From the NCBI GenBank assembly GCA_900545885.1, contig URAF01000012.1:11942-75941 (forward strand): a DNA stretch of 64,000 bases, written 5' to 3'. A program made the translations under genes and the position numbers. The stretch is from an uncultured Eubacteriales bacterium. GTDB lineage: Bacteria; Bacillota; Clostridia; Christensenellales; CAG-917. Below the pieces are notes generated by a model. The model was not told the DNA's origin. It searched no databases and worked only from the letters and a program-made list of their open reading frames with translations. Each line of letters begins with the position of its first letter. Positions within the stretch are counted from its first letter, which is position 1. Shown one piece after another: positions 41,720 to 50,526 of this stretch.

Positions 41720-42462
41720 CAAAGCGTCAATATTTCCGCACCGTTTTCGGTGAGTGCCACCGTATTTTCGTAGTGAGCCGACGGTTTCCCGTCTATTGTT
41801 ACGCAGGTCCAGCCGTCGTCCAGCGTTTCGACCTGCCACGTACCGAGGTTAATCATCGGTTCGATTGCCAGCACAAGCCCTTTTTCAAGACGCACACCGT
41901 GTCCCGCTCTGCCGAAGTTCGGCACCTGCGGGTCTTCGTGCATTTTTTTGCCTATGCCGTGTCCCACCATTGCACGAACAACCGAATATCCGCGCTGTTC
42001 GTTGTATTCCTGAATGGCGTGAGATATATCGCCCAGTCGTCCGCCTTCCTTGAACTGCTCCACACCGACGAAGAAACTTTCTCTCGTGGTTTCGACCAGT
42101 TTTTTCTTTTCTTCGGACACTTCGCCGACGAGGAACGTCCTCGCCGCGTCGGACTGCCAGCCGTTGAATATCGCGCCGACGTCCACGCCGATTATCATTC
42201 CTTCTTCCAGTCTGCGGTGACTCGGTATCCCGTGTACGACCACTTCGTCAATCGACGCGCATATGGACGCCGGGAATCCGCCATATCCGAGGAAAGAAGG
42301 CTCGGCGTTGTGCCTCTTGATGAAATCGTAGGCAAACTCGTCCAGTTTCTTGGTGCTTACACCGGGTTTGACCTTTTCTTCCAGTGCGAGCAGCAAGTCG
42401 CGGAGAATTGCTCCCGATTTTCTCATCAGTTCAATTTCCGCAGGACTTTTGAGATATATCAT
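41719..42462 (-). CDS. map: Methionine aminopeptidase, type I
   Basis: The 247-residue enzyme removes the initiator Met from nascent proteins. Metal ligands fall in GVDVGAIFNGWQSDAARTF (two Asp), MVGHGIGKKMHEDP (His), LAIEPMINLG (Glu) and the late Glu near YENTVALTENG. It overlaps adk by four bases. Confidence 0.96.
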   Translation of the reverse strand: MIYLKSPAEIELMRKSGAILRDLLLALEEKVKPGVSTKKLDEFAYDFIKRHNAEPSFLGYGGFPASICASIDEVVVHGIPSHRRLEEGMIIGVDVGAIFNGWQSDAARTFLVGEVSEEKKKLVETTRESFFVGVEQFKEGGRLGDISHAIQEYNEQRGYSVVRAMVGHGIGKKMHEDPQVPNFGRAGHGVRLEKGLVLAIEPMINLGTWQVETLDDGWTCVTIDGKPSAHYENTVALTENGAEILTL

Positions 42463-43079
42463 TCAAGCACCTTCTTGATTTTGGCAAAATCTTCTTCGAT
42501 TGTGCCCACGGCGTCGATGTCCACCAGAATGCCTTTCTTTTCGTAGTAGTCGATGAGCGGAGCCGTCTGTTCGCGGTAGACGTTGAGTCGTGCCGCAATG
42601 GTTTCGGGCTTGTCGTCGTCACGGACGAAGAGAGGTTTGCCGCATCTGGGACAGACTTCCGAACCGCCGAGCGTGGATACGTGGCAAGTTGCGCCGCATA
42701 CGCACACACGTCTGCCCGACAATCTGTTGATGATGACGTCGAAACCGACAACGATATTGAGTGCAATATCGATTTTCGCCACTTTGTCGAGGGCTTCCGC
42801 CTGCGCTATCGTGCGGGGGAAACCGTCGAGTACGTAGCCGTTCGAGGCGTCGGGCTGAGCCAGTCTGTCTGCGACGATTTCGATTACGACTTCGTCGGGG
42901 ACGAGCGCGCCTTTGTCGATGTAGGACTTGGCGAGCTTGCCCAGCTCCGTGCCTTCTTTGATGTTCATACGAAGAATGTCGCCCGTGGAAATGTGCGGTA
43001 TGCCGTATTCCTTGGCAATGAGTGCAGAGTGAGTACCTTTGCCTGCTCCGGGCGCGCCCAGCATAACGATATTCTTCAT
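42459..43079 (-). CDS. adk: Adenylate kinase with cysteine-type (zinc) LID
   Basis: The 206-residue enzyme interconverts ATP, AMP and ADP. The P-loop is GAPGAGKGT (residues 8-16) and the AMP-site motif is YVLDGFPRTIAQAEAL. The LID carries Cys residues RRVCVCGATCHVS ... CPRCGKP, consistent with the zinc-binding form of Gram-positive bacteria, although the first pair is spaced C-x-C plus an extra Cys instead of C-x2-C. Confidence 0.96.
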   Translation of the reverse strand: MKNIVMLGAPGAGKGTHSALIAKEYGIPHISTGDILRMNIKEGTELGKLAKSYIDKGALVPDEVVIEIVADRLAQPDASNGYVLDGFPRTIAQAEALDKVAKIDIALNIVVGFDVIINRLSGRRVCVCGATCHVSTLGGSEVCPRCGKPLFVRDDDKPETIAARLNVYREQTAPLIDYYEKKGILVDIDAVGTIEEDFAKIKKVLE

Positions 43080-43086
43080 ATTATCC

Positions 43087-44388
43087 TCATTTCAGGAATC
43101 CCTTGTAATGTTTCATCATTATCTGGGATTCGAGCTGTTTGTTGAATTCGAGTGCCACCGACACGACGATGAGCAGTCCCGTTGCGGAGAACGCCGAGTT
43201 GAAAGGAAGTACGCCGCCGTCGGAGAGAGCCTGGAAGATGAAGGTAGGCACAAGCGCGATTATCATAAGGAAGAAAGCTCCGAACAACGTCACGCGATTG
43301 CTGATCTTTTTGAGGAAGTCGCTGGTGGGCTTGCCTGCTCTGATACCGGGGATAAATCCGCCGTACTGCTGAATGTTCTTGCTGACGTCCTCGGGATTGA
43401 ACTGTATCTGCGCGTAGAAGTACGAGAAGAACAGAATGAAGAGGGCGAGAAGAACGTAGTAGACCCAAGTGCCCGTACCCATATTGACGCTGTACCACGC
43501 ATACGCTTCGCTCTGGGGAGCGAACAGTGCCATAATCATCTGCGGGAACATAAGGAGCGACGAGGCGAAGATTATGGGCATAACGCCGCTGCCGTTGATT
43601 CTGATGGGAATGTAGGTCGTCTGACCGCCGTACATCTTGTTGCCTTTGATTTGCTTGCTGTACTGAACGGTGACGCGTCTTTCAGCGAGGTCCATAAAGA
43701 CGATGAAGGCGAAAATGGCAAAGACGATGATGATGAAACCGAGGATATTCCAGATGTAGGTCCATTCTTCGCCGACCATTTTGAAAGCGTTTGCCATAGT
43801 AGTGCCCGCGGTCGAGAGGATACCGATGAAGATGATGAGCGACGTACCGTTGCCAACACCGTATTCGGTAATTCTTTCACCGAGCCACATAACCATGACG
43901 CTGCCCGCCATCAATATGATTATGACGCTTGCCATCGTGAGGTAAGGAGCGTCCCAACCGGATTCGAAGGGGAAAACGGGGGTGATTGCGCTCTGCCAGC
44001 CTACGACGACGCCGATGCCTTGGATAGCGGCGAGGACAAGAGCGAAATATCTCGTAATCTGAGTTATTTTGCGTCTGCCCGCGTCTCCTTCCTTGGACAG
44101 CTTCTCGAGTTTGGGGATAACCAGCGTGAGAAGCTGCATAATGATAAACGCATTAATGAACGGCAGTATGCCGAGTGAGAAGAGCGTGGCGTTCTGCAAG
44201 GAACCGCCCGTTATCGTGGACAGAATGCTGAGGAAGTCGTCCGCAAGCAAGGAGTCCAATACACTGCTGTTCAGTCCCGGAACGGGTATATAGCACCCGA
44301 TACGGTAAACCAGAATCATAAGAAGGGTAAGAAAAATCTTATTTCTTATGTCCTTGGTCATCAACGCGTTTTTGAGAGTCTCAAACAT
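43087..44388 (-). CDS. secY: Protein translocase subunit SecY
   Basis: The 433-residue membrane channel of the Sec pathway has ten hydrophobic segments. Signatures are YRIGCYIPVPGLN, LGILPFINAFIIMQLL near the first segments and GGFIPGIRAGKPTSDFL in the large cytoplasmic loop. Located between rplO and adk as in most Bacillota. Its start overlaps the rplO stop by one base. Confidence 0.97.
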   Translation of the reverse strand: MFETLKNALMTKDIRNKIFLTLLMILVYRIGCYIPVPGLNSSVLDSLLADDFLSILSTITGGSLQNATLFSLGILPFINAFIIMQLLTLVIPKLEKLSKEGDAGRRKITQITRYFALVLAAIQGIGVVVGWQSAITPVFPFESGWDAPYLTMASVIIILMAGSVMVMWLGERITEYGVGNGTSLIIFIGILSTAGTTMANAFKMVGEEWTYIWNILGFIIIVFAIFAFIVFMDLAERRVTVQYSKQIKGNKMYGGQTTYIPIRINGSGVMPIIFASSLLMFPQMIMALFAPQSEAYAWYSVNMGTGTWVYYVLLALFILFFSYFYAQIQFNPEDVSKNIQQYGGFIPGIRAGKPTSDFLKKISNRVTLFGAFFLMIIALVPTFIFQALSDGGVLPFNSAFSATGLLIVVSVALEFNKQLESQIMMKHYKGFLK

Positions 44389-44837
44389 TATTTCAGTACC
44401 TCTGCTTTGCCGCCTGCCTTTTCGATTTTCTCAATGGCGGAACCGGTGAATTTATCAGCCTGAACGGTGACTTTCTTTTCGATGTTACCGTTGCCCAGAA
44501 CTTTGAGTCCGTAAGGCTCGACGACTTTGATGATACCGGCTGCAACGAGTTGGTCTATGCCGACAACCGCTCCGTCTTCGAATCTGTTGAAAACGTCGAC
44601 GTTGACGATGTTGTAGACGTGTGCGAATCTCTTGTTGTTGAATCCTTTCTTCGGGATTCTTCTGGTGAGAGGCATTTGGCCGCCTTCGAAGTTGGGACGG
44701 ACGCCGCCGCCGCTTCTCGCCCACTGACCTTTATGACCGCGGGTGGAGGTTTTGCCGGTGCCGCTGCCGATGCCGCGACCTACTCTTTTGGAGGCTGTTT
44801 TTGCGCCTTCGGCGCCTTTAAGATCGTGAATGTTCAT
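44388..44837 (-). CDS. rplO: 50S ribosomal protein L15
   Basis: The 149-residue protein has the Gly/Lys-rich N-terminus KRVGRGIGSGTGKTSTRGHKGQ and a C-terminal L18e/L15 fold with KVLGNGNIEKKVTVQADKF. Spc operon, 11 bases after rpmD. Confidence 0.97.
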   Translation of the reverse strand: MNIHDLKGAEGAKTASKRVGRGIGSGTGKTSTRGHKGQWARSGGGVRPNFEGGQMPLTRRIPKKGFNNKRFAHVYNIVNVDVFNRFEDGAVVGIDQLVAAGIIKVVEPYGLKVLGNGNIEKKVTVQADKFTGSAIEKIEKAGGKAEVLK

Positions 44838-44848
44838 AATTACCTCCG

Positions 44849-45055
44849 TTAGATTTCCTCGACCTTGACAAGGTGAGAAACTTTCTTAATCATACCTCTG
44901 ACAACCGCGTCGTCCTTGAACGTGTTGGAGCTGCCGACCTTTCTGAGACCGAGAGCCTCGACGTTCGCCTTCTGATTTTTGAGGCAGGCGATGGTGCTTT
45001 TGACGAGGGTGACTTTAATCATTTTTGCTTCTTCGGTTTTCTTAGCTGCTGCCAT
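44849..45055 (-). CDS. rpmD: 50S ribosomal protein L30 with N-terminal extension
   Basis: The conserved body MIKVTLVKSTIACLKNQKAN begins at Met12. It is preceded by 11 extra residues (MAAAKKTEEAK). The strong AGGAGG lies before the first ATG at 45055 and none lies before Met12, so the extension is probably translated. 68 residues in all. Confidence 0.93.
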   Translation of the reverse strand: MAAAKKTEEAKMIKVTLVKSTIACLKNQKANVEALGLRKVGSSNTFKDDAVVRGMIKKVSHLVKVEEI

Positions 45056-45063
45056 AATACCTC

Positions 45064-45579
45064 CTAGCCCTCGATATCCACGCCGCGGAGCTTGGCAATC
45101 TGGTCTGCGCTTCTGAGGCTGCAAAGACCTTCGAGGGTGGCTTTCGCACAGTTAATGGGATTGTTGGAGCCGATGGACTTGGTTCTGATGTCCTTCACGC
45201 CTGCAACTTCGAGTACCGCACGGACGGGGCCGCCCGCGATAACGCCGGTACCGGTTTCGGCAGGAAGGAGAATGACCTGACCGCGGCCGAACTTACCGAT
45301 GGTTTGGTGAGGAATGGTGGTGTCCTTGAGAGCGATTGTGTACATGGAGCGTTTTGCAAGCTGGGTTGCTTTCTCGATTGCTTCGGGAACTTCCGCCGCC
45401 TTGCCCATGCCGAGACCGACTTTGCCGTTCTCGTCGCCGACGACTACGAGTGCGCTGAAACGCATGTTTCTGCCGCCCTTAACGACCTTCGTGACGCGGT
45501 TGACCGCAATCAGTTTTTTGGTGAGGCCGTCGCTCTCTTCTCTGTTTCTGTCGTTTCTTCTATTGTCGCGTTCTGCCAT
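45064..45579 (-). CDS. rpsE: 30S ribosomal protein S5
   Basis: The 171-residue fidelity protein has the double-stranded-RNA-like domain with VTKVVKGGRNMRFSALVVVGD and GKVGLGMGKAAEVPEAIEKA, then GPVRAVLEVAGVKDIRTKSIGSNNPIN. The polar N-terminus is rich in R, N, E and D. Confidence 0.97.
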   Translation of the reverse strand: MAERDNRRNDRNREESDGLTKKLIAVNRVTKVVKGGRNMRFSALVVVGDENGKVGLGMGKAAEVPEAIEKATQLAKRSMYTIALKDTTIPHQTIGKFGRGQVILLPAETGTGVIAGGPVRAVLEVAGVKDIRTKSIGSNNPINCAKATLEGLCSLRSADQIAKLRGVDIEG

Positions 45580-45587
45580 AATTCCTC

Positions 45588-45956
45588 CTAGAACTCAAGT
45601 CCGGCTTCTCTTGCGCCGGTGGCAAGTGCTTCGACTCTGCCGGTGTAGATGTAACCGCCGCGGTCGAACACGACTTGCTTGATGCCGAGTGCGAGGGCTT
45701 TCTTCGCAACTGCCTGACCGACTGCTTTTGCAGCTTCGCTCTTGCTGAGGTTTGCAACTTCTTTTGCAATTTCCTTTTCGAGAGTGGACGCGGCGCAAAG
45801 GGTGATGCCCTTGACATCGTCTATGACCTGAGCATAGATATGGTTGGTGCTTCTGTACACGCACAGTCTGGGACGTTCGGCGGTGCCGGAAACTTTCTTT
45901 CTGACTCTTGCGTGACGAATGACGCGGTCTGCGTTTTTATCTTTCTTCACTATCAT
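45588..45956 (-). CDS. rplR: 50S ribosomal protein L18
   Basis: The 122-residue 5S-rRNA-binding protein has RHARVRKKVSGTAERPRLCVYRS, then HIYAQVIDD and the C-terminal VVFDRGGYIYTGRVEALATGAREAGLEF. Confidence 0.97.
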   Translation of the reverse strand: MIVKKDKNADRVIRHARVRKKVSGTAERPRLCVYRSTNHIYAQVIDDVKGITLCAASTLEKEIAKEVANLSKSEAAKAVGQAVAKKALALGIKQVVFDRGGYIYTGRVEALATGAREAGLEF

Positions 45957-45967
45957 AGTTTCACCTC

Positions 45968-46507
45968 TTATTTACCGGCGGTCTTGCCTTCCTTGCGGAT
46001 GACGACCTCGTCCTTGTAGTGGATGCCGTAGCCGTGATAGGGTTCGACGGGTTTGGCTGCTTTGATGGTCGCCGCAGTCTGACCGACCTTTTGACGGTCG
46101 ATACCCTTGACCACTATTTCCAGAGGGCCTGCCATTGCAAACGTAATACCTTCGGGAGCGTCGATTTCAACGGGATGGGAGAAACCGATGTTCATCGTGA
46201 GTTTGTTTGCGGTGGCGGTGACTTTGTAACCGACGCCGGAGACGACGAGGTTTTTCTCGAAGCCTTTGGTCACGCCCGTAACCATATTGTTGATGAGAGC
46301 GCGGTACAGACCGTGAAGCGCGCGATGGTCTTTGTCGTCGCTGTGACGCTTGACGAGGATGTGACCGTCTTCCACGACTACGTCGATGGAGGAATCAACT
46401 TTCTGGGTGAGGGTTCCGAGGGGACCTTTGACGGTGACGAAGTTGTCTTTGTTTTCGAACGTTACGCCTGCGGGCAACGCGATGGGTGCTCTACCTATAC
46501 GAGACAT
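45968..46507 (-). CDS. rplF: 50S ribosomal protein L6
   Basis: The 179-residue protein has two L6 domains: MSRIGRAPIALPAGV at the start and GIDRQKVGQTAATIKAAKPVEPYHGYGI near the end, which binds 23S rRNA near the factor site. Confidence 0.97.
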   Translation of the reverse strand: MSRIGRAPIALPAGVTFENKDNFVTVKGPLGTLTQKVDSSIDVVVEDGHILVKRHSDDKDHRALHGLYRALINNMVTGVTKGFEKNLVVSGVGYKVTATANKLTMNIGFSHPVEIDAPEGITFAMAGPLEIVVKGIDRQKVGQTAATIKAAKPVEPYHGYGIHYKDEVVIRKEGKTAGK

Positions 46508-46517
46508 AGTGACCTCC

Positions 46518-46913
46518 TTACCAGACGTAAGCGAGAACTTCGCCGCCGATGTGCTGTTCCCTTGCCTCTTTGTCGGTGAGGATACCCTTGGAGGTGGAAA
46601 GGATGGCGATGCCCATACCGTTCAGAACCTTGGGGAGGTTATCGACACCCGCATAAACGCGGAGACCGGGAGTGGAAACTCTTTTGAGGCCCGTCACGAC
46701 TTTCTGTCCTTTGACGGGAGCGTACTTCAAGGTGATGAGGATATCGTTCTGAACAGCGTTCTCGACGACTTCGTAACCCTTGATGTAACCTTCCTTTACG
46801 AGTATGTCTGCTATTGCGACTTTGACTTTGCTGGCGGGAACGGTAACGGTCTCGTGCTTGGCAGTCAAAGCGTTTCTGATTCTTGTCAACATATCTGCAA
46901 TGGGATCTGTCAT
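46518..46913 (-). CDS. rpsH: 30S ribosomal protein S8
   Basis: The 131-residue protein opens MTDPIADMLTRIRNAL and ends GILTDKEAREQHIGGEVLAYVW. ATG 46913 is chosen because GGAGG precedes it. The longer frame to 46970 runs into rpsN. S8 is the usual autogenous repressor of spc operons. Confidence 0.96.
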   Translation of the reverse strand: MTDPIADMLTRIRNALTAKHETVTVPASKVKVAIADILVKEGYIKGYEVVENAVQNDILITLKYAPVKGQKVVTGLKRVSTPGLRVYAGVDNLPKVLNGMGIAILSTSKGILTDKEAREQHIGGEVLAYVW

Positions 46914-46923
46914 ATATGCCTCC

Positions 46924-47109
46924 TTACCAGCTTGCCTTCTTGACTCCGGGAATCTGACCTTTGTAGGCAAGATTTCTGAAGCAGACTCTGCAAATGCCGT
47001 ATTTTCTCAGAACCGCGTGAGGACGACCGCAGATGCGGCAACGGGTGTACTCGCGGGTCGAGAACTTTTGTGGTCTTTGTTGTTTGTTTTTCATTGAAGT
47101 TTTGGCCAT
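46924..47109 (-). CDS. rpsN: 30S ribosomal protein S14, zinc type (type Z)
   Basis: The 61-residue zinc-binding S14 has CRICGRPHAVLRKYGICRVCFRNLAYKGQIPG, i.e. two CxxC pairs. Its placement between rplE and rpsH is standard. Confidence 0.96.
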   Translation of the reverse strand: MAKTSMKNKQQRPQKFSTREYTRCRICGRPHAVLRKYGICRVCFRNLAYKGQIPGVKKASW

Positions 47110-47121
47110 AAGTCTATCTCC

Positions 47122-47718
47122 TTACTTCGCAAAAGGCATACCCAGCAGTCTGAGCAGCTCGCGTGCTTCCTCGTCCGTCTTTGCGGTGGTGACGATGCAG
47201 ATGTCGAATCCGCGCACTTTCTCGATTTGGTCGTAAGCGATTTCCGGGAAAATGAGCTGTTCCTTGACGCCGAGGGCGTAGTTTCCTCTGCCGTCGAAGG
47301 ACTTTGCGGACACGCCGCGGAAGTCACGAACGCGGGGAAGCGCGATGGAGATGAACTTGTCGAGGAAGTCGTACATTCTCTCGCCGCGCAGAGTAACCTT
47401 TGCGCCGACGTTCATACCCTCTCTGACCTTGAAGTTCGCAACGCTCTTCTTGGCGGTGGTGATGACGGGCTTCTGACCTGCGATTTGCTTCAACTCTTCC
47501 ACTGCGATGTTGAGGGATTTGCTGTTGTCTTTGCAATCACCGAGGCCCATGTTGAGCACGATTTTTTCCAGACGGGGAACTTCGTTGATGTTCTTGTAAC
47601 CGAAATGCTTTACAAGAGCGGGCACAACCTCGTTCTGGTATTGTGCTCTCATTCTATATCTTTCAGCATTTTGATCGGTTGCAGTTGCTTTAGCAACCTG
47701 ATTTTTCTTTTCTGCCAC
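47122..47718 (-). CDS. rplE: 50S ribosomal protein L5
   Basis: The 198-residue protein bridges 5S rRNA and the P-site tRNA. Signatures: NINEVPRLEKIVLNMGLGD, AKKSVANFKVREGMNVGAKVTLRG and YALGVKEQLIFPEI. The N-terminal 20 residues (MAEKKNQVAKATATDQNAE) extend beyond the usual start. Confidence 0.97.
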   Translation of the reverse strand: MAEKKNQVAKATATDQNAERYRMRAQYQNEVVPALVKHFGYKNINEVPRLEKIVLNMGLGDCKDNSKSLNIAVEELKQIAGQKPVITTAKKSVANFKVREGMNVGAKVTLRGERMYDFLDKFISIALPRVRDFRGVSAKSFDGRGNYALGVKEQLIFPEIAYDQIEKVRGFDICIVTTAKTDEEARELLRLLGMPFAK

Positions 47719-47736
47719 GATATTACCTCCGTGATA

Positions 47737-48144
47737 TTAGTCTTTTTTCTCGGACTTTGCTGCGGATTTTTTCTTTGCCGCTTTCTTTGCAGCCTTCTTT
47801 GCAGAGGACTTCTTCTCGTCGAGAGAAGCGCCGCACTTGGCGCAGACGCGCACGGACTTGGTTTTGCCGTCGGCTTCCTCTTTGGTGTGGCGGACTCTCA
47901 CGACCGCGCCGCAAGCGTCACAGATGTGCATGACGTTGCTGCTGTCGATTGCGCCTTCCTGTTTGAGGATACCGCCCTTGTCCTGAGCGTTTCTCGGCTT
48001 TTTGCTCTTGGAAATGATATTGACGCCTTCGACATAGATTCTGCCGCTGTCGGGATTGACTGCGAGAACCTTGCCGGCCTTGCCTTTATCTTTACCTGCG
48101 ATAACCATGACGTTATCGCCCTTTCTAACATTCAGATTTGCCAT
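47737..48144 (-). CDS. rplX: 50S ribosomal protein L24 with CxxC pairs and Lys/Ala-rich tail
   Basis: The 135-residue assembly initiator has the KOW region NVRKGDNVMVIAGKDKGKAGKV. HICDACGAVVRVRH and VRVCAKCG form two CxxC pairs that could bind zinc. About 25 residues of K, A, S and E follow the normal end. AGGAGG precedes ATG 48144. Confidence 0.95.
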   Translation of the reverse strand: MANLNVRKGDNVMVIAGKDKGKAGKVLAVNPDSGRIYVEGVNIISKSKKPRNAQDKGGILKQEGAIDSSNVMHICDACGAVVRVRHTKEEADGKTKSVRVCAKCGASLDEKKSSAKKAAKKAAKKKSAAKSEKKD

Positions 48145-48153
48145 TTTGTCCTC

Positions 48154-48522
48154 CTACAGCACTTCGGGGGCGAGAGAGATTATCTTCATATAATCTTTGT
48201 CGCGCAGTTCTCTTGCGATTGGCCCGAAGATACGGGTACCCTGAGGTTGTTTCTGGTTGTCGATGATGACCGCTGCATTGTCGTCGAACTTGATGTAGCT
48301 GCCGTCGGCACGCTGAATACCCATGTGAGTACGGACGATAACCGCCTTGACGACGTCGCCTTTCTTGACTTTGCCGCCGGGGATGGCACTCTTGACGGAC
48401 GCGACGATTATGTCACCGATGTTTCCGCTTCTGCGGAAAGAACCGCCGAGAACTCTGATACACATAATTTCTTTTGCTCCGCTGTTGTCAGCGACTTTAA
48501 GCCTTGTTTGTGGTTGTATCAT
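48154..48522 (-). CDS. rplN: 50S ribosomal protein L14
   Basis: The 122-residue interface protein opens MIQPQTRLKVADNSGAKEIM, continues RVLGGSFRRSGNIGDIIVA and ends ARELRDKDYMKIISLAPEVL. Very highly conserved. Confidence 0.97.
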   Translation of the reverse strand: MIQPQTRLKVADNSGAKEIMCIRVLGGSFRRSGNIGDIIVASVKSAIPGGKVKKGDVVKAVIVRTHMGIQRADGSYIKFDDNAAVIIDNQKQPQGTRIFGPIARELRDKDYMKIISLAPEVL

Positions 48523-48532
48523 GATGCCCTCC

Positions 48533-48787
48533 TTATTTCGCCTTCTCGATTATCTCGACGAGGCGCCAGCATTTCTCTTTGGAAAGCGGACGGGTTTCCG
48601 CCACCAGAACTTTGTCGCCGATACCGCATTCGTTCTTTTCGTCATGCGCTTTCAGCTTCTTGGTGCGGCTGATGATTTTCTTGTACAGGGGGTGTTTGAC
48701 GCGTTCGGTGATGGCAACGACGATAGTCTTGTCCATCTTATCGCTCACGACGATACCCACTCTTTCTTTTCTGAGATTTCTTTCCAT
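48533..48787 (-). CDS. rpsQ: 30S ribosomal protein S17
   Basis: The 84-residue OB-fold protein has RKERVGIVVSDKMDKTIVVAI, HPLYKKIISRTKKLKAHDE and GDKVLVAETRPLSKEKCWRL. Confidence 0.97.
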   Translation of the reverse strand: MERNLRKERVGIVVSDKMDKTIVVAITERVKHPLYKKIISRTKKLKAHDEKNECGIGDKVLVAETRPLSKEKCWRLVEIIEKAK

Positions 48788-48802
48788 AGTGTCCTCCGAT
48801 TA

Positions 48803-49021
48803 TCAGCCCTTGTTCTCGTCATCTTTTGCGCGAGCGAGCTCTCTCTGACGGATGACGGTCTTGACGCGAGCGATGTCACGTCTGGTTTCGACCAGAACCA
48901 TGGGGTTGGTCAGCTGATTGGTGGCGTTCTTGAAGCGGAGGAAGAAGAGTTCCGACTTCAATTCGTTGAGCTTGTTCTGAAGCTCTTTATCGGTCATTTC
49001 CAAAACTTGTTTAGATTTCAT
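48803..49021 (-). CDS. rpmC: 50S ribosomal protein L29
   Basis: The 72-residue helical-hairpin protein at the exit tunnel has LNELKSELFFLRFKNATNQLTNP and RRDIARVKTVIRQREL. Overlaps the rplP stop by four bases. Confidence 0.96.
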   Translation of the reverse strand: MKSKQVLEMTDKELQNKLNELKSELFFLRFKNATNQLTNPMVLVETRRDIARVKTVIRQRELARAKDDENKG

Positions 49022-49452
49022 TGTTCACCGCCTTCGGCAACCATATCCGCTTTTGCGACACACTTGCACTTTACGGGCAGTTTGTGCATAGCGAGACGGA
49101 GTGCCTCTTTTGCTATTGCTTCGTCAACGCCTGCGATTTCGAACATCACGCGGCCGGGTTTGACGACTGCAACCCAGTATTCGGGAGAACCTTTACCGCT
49201 ACCCATACGGGTTTCAGCGGGTTTCTTGGTGACGGGTTTGTGGGGGAAGATGTCCACCCAGACCTGACCGCCACGACGGATATATCTGGTCATTGCGACA
49301 CGGGCTGCTTCGATTTGGTTGGAGGTGATCCAGCCGGGCTCGGTTGCGACAAGGCCGTATTCGCCGTAAGCGATGACGTTGCCTTTGTTTGCCTTGCCCT
49401 TCATTCTTCCACGGAATTGACGGCGTCTTTTAACGCGTTTAGGCATCAACAT
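49018..49452 (-). CDS. rplP: 50S ribosomal protein L16
   Basis: The 144-residue protein has MLMPKRVKRRRQFRGRMKG, GYGLVA-type EYGLVATEPGWITSNQIEAAR and MGSGKGSPEYWVAVVKPGR. The start at 49452 follows GGAGG by nine bases and overlaps the rpsC stop by one base; ATG 49446 is a possible alternative. Confidence 0.96.
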   Translation of the reverse strand: MLMPKRVKRRRQFRGRMKGKANKGNVIAYGEYGLVATEPGWITSNQIEAARVAMTRYIRRGGQVWVDIFPHKPVTKKPAETRMGSGKGSPEYWVAVVKPGRVMFEIAGVDEAIAKEALRLAMHKLPVKCKCVAKADMVAEGGEQ

Positions 49453-50114
49453 TATTGATTTCCTCCTTCCAAGGGATTTTTGCCAAGGACTTCGCCCTTG
49501 TAGATCCAGCATTTGACGCCGATTGCGCCGAACGTGGTGTGTGCCGTGGCTACGCCGTATTCGATGTCGGCACGGAGAGTCTGAAGAGGAATGGAACCTT
49601 CGTGATAGCTTTCGCTTCTCGCGATTTCCGCTCCGTCAAGTCTACCGGAGACCATCGTCTTGACGCCTTTGGCACCCGCTTTGAGGGCTCTTGCCATGGC
49701 CTGTTTCATGCTGCGGCGGAAAGAAGCTCTGTTTTCGAGTTGTTTCGCGATGGATTCGGCAACGAGTTGCGCGTCTGCATCGGGGTGTTTCACTTCCATG
49801 ATGTTGATGCTGACTTTTTTGCCTGCCGTCGTGAGTTTCTGGACTTCTTTCATGATTTCTTCAACGCCTGCTCCGCCCTTTCCGATGAGGACTGCGGGAC
49901 GTGCGGTGTAGATGCCCACAACAACTTTGTCTGCCGCTCTCTCGATGGTGATTTTGGAGATTGCGGTGTCGTAGTATTTCTTTTTGATGAATTTGCGGAT
50001 TTTGTCATCCTCGACGAGGTTATCGGCAAAATGTTTCTTGTCGGCATACCACTTGGCTTCCCAGGGTTTGATGACGCCGATTCTGAGTCCGTTCGGATCT
50101 ACTTTCTGTCCCAT
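49452..50114 (-). CDS. rpsC: 30S ribosomal protein S3
   Basis: The 220-residue protein has MGQKVDPNGLRIGVIKPWEAKW, the KH domain RPAVLIGKGGAGVEEIMKEV and the C-terminal domain SGRLDGAEIARSE. It forms part of the mRNA entry channel. Confidence 0.97.
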   Translation of the reverse strand: MGQKVDPNGLRIGVIKPWEAKWYADKKHFADNLVEDDKIRKFIKKKYYDTAISKITIERAADKVVVGIYTARPAVLIGKGGAGVEEIMKEVQKLTTAGKKVSINIMEVKHPDADAQLVAESIAKQLENRASFRRSMKQAMARALKAGAKGVKTMVSGRLDGAEIARSESYHEGSIPLQTLRADIEYGVATAHTTFGAIGVKCWIYKGEVLGKNPLEGGNQ

Positions 50115-50125
50115 TTTAACCTCCT

Positions 50126-50515
50126 TTATGCGTTTGCACTGTCAAGAATGACCGTGATGTGACTGGTGCGTTTGTTGATGCGGAATGCTCTGCCTTGCGC
50201 TCTGGGCATAATGCGTTTGAGCGTGGGTCCCTCGTTCGCGTAGCACTCTGCGATGACCAGATCGTTTCTGGAAAGATTCTGGTTGTTTTCCGCGTTTGCG
50301 GCTGCGCTGTTGACGAGTTTGTAGAGGATTTCGCTTGCAGCTTTGGGGGTGTTTTCCAAAATCGCGAGAGCTTCGACGACGGATTTACCCTTGATGATGT
50401 CCAGCACTATTCTGACCTTGAAGGGAGAAATTCTGACAAACTTTGCCGTTGCTCTCGGTCTGTTGTCCGCCTTTGCCTGACGGTCGAGAGCCTTTTGTTT
50501 ACTTCTTGTAGCCAT
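50126..50515 (-). CDS. rplV: 50S ribosomal protein L22
   Basis: The 129-residue protein lining the exit tunnel has AKFVRISPFKVRIVLDIIKGK, ENTPKAASEILYKLVNSAAANAE and MPRAQGRAFRINKRTSHITV. Confidence 0.97.
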   Translation of the reverse strand: MATRSKQKALDRQAKADNRPRATAKFVRISPFKVRIVLDIIKGKSVVEALAILENTPKAASEILYKLVNSAAANAENNQNLSRNDLVIAECYANEGPTLKRIMPRAQGRAFRINKRTSHITVILDSANA

Positions 50516-50526
50516 ACTTCCTCCTA

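Noticed and set aside
44069..44293. Small frames opposite secY and the other ribosomal-operon genes as possible antisense proteins
   Set aside because: None has a ribosome site, and none shows a recognisable pattern independent of the sense gene.
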